From: Vibrio profundi
GTDB lineage: Bacteria; Pseudomonadota; Gammaproteobacteria; Enterobacterales; Vibrionaceae
Assembly (NCBI RefSeq): GCF_005281835.1
Contig: NZ_RZIS01000002.1
Span: 682,001-746,000 of the forward strand
DNA: 64,000 nt
Direction of reading: 5' to 3'
In this document: positions 62,087 through 64,000 of the stretch, piece after piece
Numbering within the stretch: the first letter of the stretch is position 1
Layout of the letters: every line of letters begins with the position of its first letter
Translations under genes and position numbers: made by a program
The notes under the pieces: generated by a model
What the model saw: the letters and a program-made list of their open reading frames with translations, nothing else
What the model was told of the DNA's origin: nothing
Databases searched by the model: none

Positions 62087-64000
62087 TTAACCAAACAGCG
62101 CTTTGATTTCGTCTAACACTTCTGGGTTGGCGATGGCACCAATGTTTTTGACTTCTTGTCCATGCACAATTTGTTTGACCGCCAATTCCACCAACTTACC
62201 TGACTTGGTTTTAGGGATCTGACTAATTGCATAGATTGATTTTGGAACATGACGTGGCGAGCACTGAGTGCGAAGCAGTGTTCGAATCGATTGAGCAAGC
62301 TCCTCGTCGAGTTGGTGGCCGCTAGAAGTTTGAACGAACAAGACAATAGATTCATCGTTTTGCTCTTTACGGCCGACAGCAATTGAATCGGTAATTTGCG
62401 GCATCGTGTTGACTTGTTGGTAGATTTCACCGGTGCCAATGCGTACACCCCCAGGGTTGAGTGTGGTATCGCTTCGGCCATAAAACAGCATGCCTCCGCG
62501 GCTTGTTAGCATGACATCATCCCCGTGGTGCCAAATAGCTTCGAATTTATCCCAATAAGCGTGGTGGTATTTCTCGCCGTTATCGTTCCAGAACCCAATA
62601 GGTTGATTCGGAAAACTATTACTGCAGGCAAGTTCGCCCCGGCTATCAATAACCTTGGTTTGATCTTCAGCGATCACAGCGACATCTAGCCCTAGAGCGG
62701 CCCCTTGGCATTCTCCTCTGAATACTGGGCTAATCGGATTGCCAAGCACAAAACAGCCACAGATATCGGTTCCACCTGAAATTGACGCTAAGTGTAAATC
62801 GGTTTTGATGTTCTGGTACACGAAATCAAACTGCTCGGGGTAGAGTACTGAACCTGTCGAGCATAGCGTTTTTAGGCTTGATAAGTTGTGTTGGTGCATT
62901 GGTGAGTAACCCGACTTTTGTAACGCTTCCAAATATTTAGCTGAGGTACCAAATAGCGTAATTTGGTGAGCCTCTGCAAATTGCCACAAACTGCCTTCAG
63001 TGGGATACATTGGGCTGCCATCGTAGATTGCGAGCGTAGCGCCACCGGCGAGCGCAGAAACGTGCCAATTCCACATCATCCAACCGCAAGTGGTGTAATA
63101 AAACACACAATCATTGGGCTTGATATCGCAATGAAGTTGGTGCTCTTTCTGGTGATTGAGTAAGGTGCCACCGACTGCATGAACTATGCACTTAGGTTTT
63201 CCGGTCGTTCCTGAAGAATAAAGAATAAACAAAGGTTCGTTGAATCCGACTCGTGTAAACGACAGTGTTTGGTCTGGGTACTGGGTTAGTAGGTCACTCC
63301 AACTGAGCATATTGGATGCCTTGGGTACCGCCCGCGAGTAATCAATTTCACAGAGCGCCTGCAAGCTCGGTAGGCTGTTAGCAATAGATACGTTTTTGCT
63401 TTTCATGTCGAACGATTTGCCGTTAAATGTATAACCATTGCAACAGAAAAATGCTTTCGGCTTCACTTGGCTGAAGCGCTCGACTACGCTTTCGACTCCG
63501 AAATCTGGAGAGGTGGAAGTCCATACCGCCCCTAAGCTTGTAGTCGCCAGCATTGCAATGAGTGTTTCAGGGATATGAGGCAAATACCCGGCCACCACAT
63601 CGCCTTTTTCAACGCCTTGATCCTGTAACCATTGTTGTACAGCGGATACTTGCTGACACAGTTGCGACCATGTTAGCGATCGTTCTTCCGATAATTCATT
63701 ACTGAATATAACCGCTGTCTGATCTTTTAATTGAAGCGCATGTGACAGTAAATTCTCAGCGTAATTCACTTCGGCGTCCGGAAACCACAGCGTATCCCTA
63801 GCAGCGACATAATCTTGCCACTTTGATTGGCCTTCATCGCTTATTCGCCTCCCCTTGTCTCCAACAATATTGCAGAAATCCCACACCTCACTCCAAAAGG
63901 CGTCACTATTGCTCACCGACCAGTCGTGCAGTTGTTGATAGCTATCAAACGTATGTTGAGCTGGGCTAACTCGTTCGATAAATTGCTGCATATTTGATTG
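62087..64000 (-). CDS. Acetoacetyl-CoA synthetase, cut by the window end
   Basis: At least 634 residues of an ATP-dependent acyl-CoA ligase (AMP-forming). It has the AMP-binding motif LYSSGTTGKPKCIVH, the CGWMMWNWHVS segment typical of acetoacetate-CoA ligases, the hinge YGRSDTTLNPGGVRIG and the catalytic Lys in PKTKSGKLVE. It activates acetoacetate for ketone-body or polyhydroxyalkanoate-related metabolism. An in-frame ATG is at 63991 but the frame stays open to the window edge. Relatives have some 15 more residues at the N-terminus, so the true start is likely outside. Confidence 0.87.
   Translation of the reverse strand, partial: QSNMQQFIERVSPAQHTFDSYQQLHDWSVSNSDAFWSEVWDFCNIVGDKGRRISDEGQSKWQDYVAARDTLWFPDAEVNYAENLLSHALQLKDQTAVIFSNELSEERSLTWSQLCQQVSAVQQWLQDQGVEKGDVVAGYLPHIPETLIAMLATTSLGAVWTSTSPDFGVESVVERFSQVKPKAFFCCNGYTFNGKSFDMKSKNVSIANSLPSLQALCEIDYSRAVPKASNMLSWSDLLTQYPDQTLSFTRVGFNEPLFILYSSGTTGKPKCIVHAVGGTLLNHQKEHQLHCDIKPNDCVFYYTTCGWMMWNWHVSALAGGATLAIYDGSPMYPTEGSLWQFAEAHQITLFGTSAKYLEALQKSGYSPMHQHNLSSLKTLCSTGSVLYPEQFDFVYQNIKTDLHLASISGGTDICGCFVLGNPISPVFRGECQGAALGLDVAVIAEDQTKVIDSRGELACSNSFPNQPIGFWNDNGEKYHHAYWDKFEAIWHHGDDVMLTSRGGMLFYGRSDTTLNPGGVRIGTGEIYQQVNTMPQITDSIAVGRKEQNDESIVLFVQTSSGHQLDEELAQSIRTLLRTQCSPRHVPKSIYAISQIPKTKSGKLVELAVKQIVHGQEVKNIGAIANPEVLDEIKALFG

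Overview
The window looks like a stretch of a Vibrio (Vibrionaceae) chromosome, probably the second chromosome. This is inferred from gene content: kbl-tdh, CheV, a YjjI/YjjW glycyl-radical pair, a single-domain voltage-gated sodium channel, dense c-di-GMP genes, five LysR regulators and moderate GC. The species cannot be fixed from the sequence alone. I see no rRNA, tRNA or CRISPR array.

Layout. 0.2-6.5 kb: a solute-binding protein, L-serine dehydratase, a DUF218 protein, a membrane protein with a textbook CRP site, a DUF333 lipoprotein, a DHH phosphoesterase and a NUDIX hydrolase. 6.5-10.7 kb: an accessory island. It has a broken phage Ogr-type zinc-finger gene, an intact candidate pore-forming toxin with a small membrane protein that is probably its immunity partner, a second broken immunity copy, and a third module that keeps only the toxin tail plus an intact immunity paralog. 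A kilobase with no convincing gene follows. 10.7-30.1 kb: a TPR membrane protein, orphan modA, LysR/EamA divergent pair, HD-GYP, PHP phosphatase, cytochrome b562, a DUF2946/PepSY pair, GGDEF, VOC/LysR, MFS, cheV, an HTH protein, and a two-gene operon of an EAL protein and a receiver-like protein lacking the usual phospho-aspartate.

30.4-34.8 kb: kbl-tdh for threonine catabolism, then two genes of BspA/DUF285 repeat proteins. The last ~54 bp of tdh appears again downstream of them, with only synonymous differences, so the pair sits on a segment apparently inserted at the tdh 3' end. 34.9-43.1 kb: a beta-barrel-like protein, NaV channel, Kef antiporter with its flavodoxin-like partner, HAD hydrolase, threonine-aldolase-like enzyme, and an ArsR/Acr3 arsenite system with matching operators before both genes.

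43.2-64 kb: mostly housekeeping and metabolic genes (GNAT, YccF, aminoglycoside-phosphotransferase-like, HD hydrolase, PQQ-type sugar dehydrogenase, DUF1294, Fe-dependent alcohol dehydrogenase, YjjG, TPR-GAF-GGDEF, YddG-like exporter, CDF, methyltransferase, YjjI/YjjW, acetoacetyl-CoA synthetase cut by the window end). Two 7-bp tandem repeats lie here, as do two small unlisted genes. The best candidate for an undescribed system is the duplicated toxin/immunity array at 6.8-9.5 kb.
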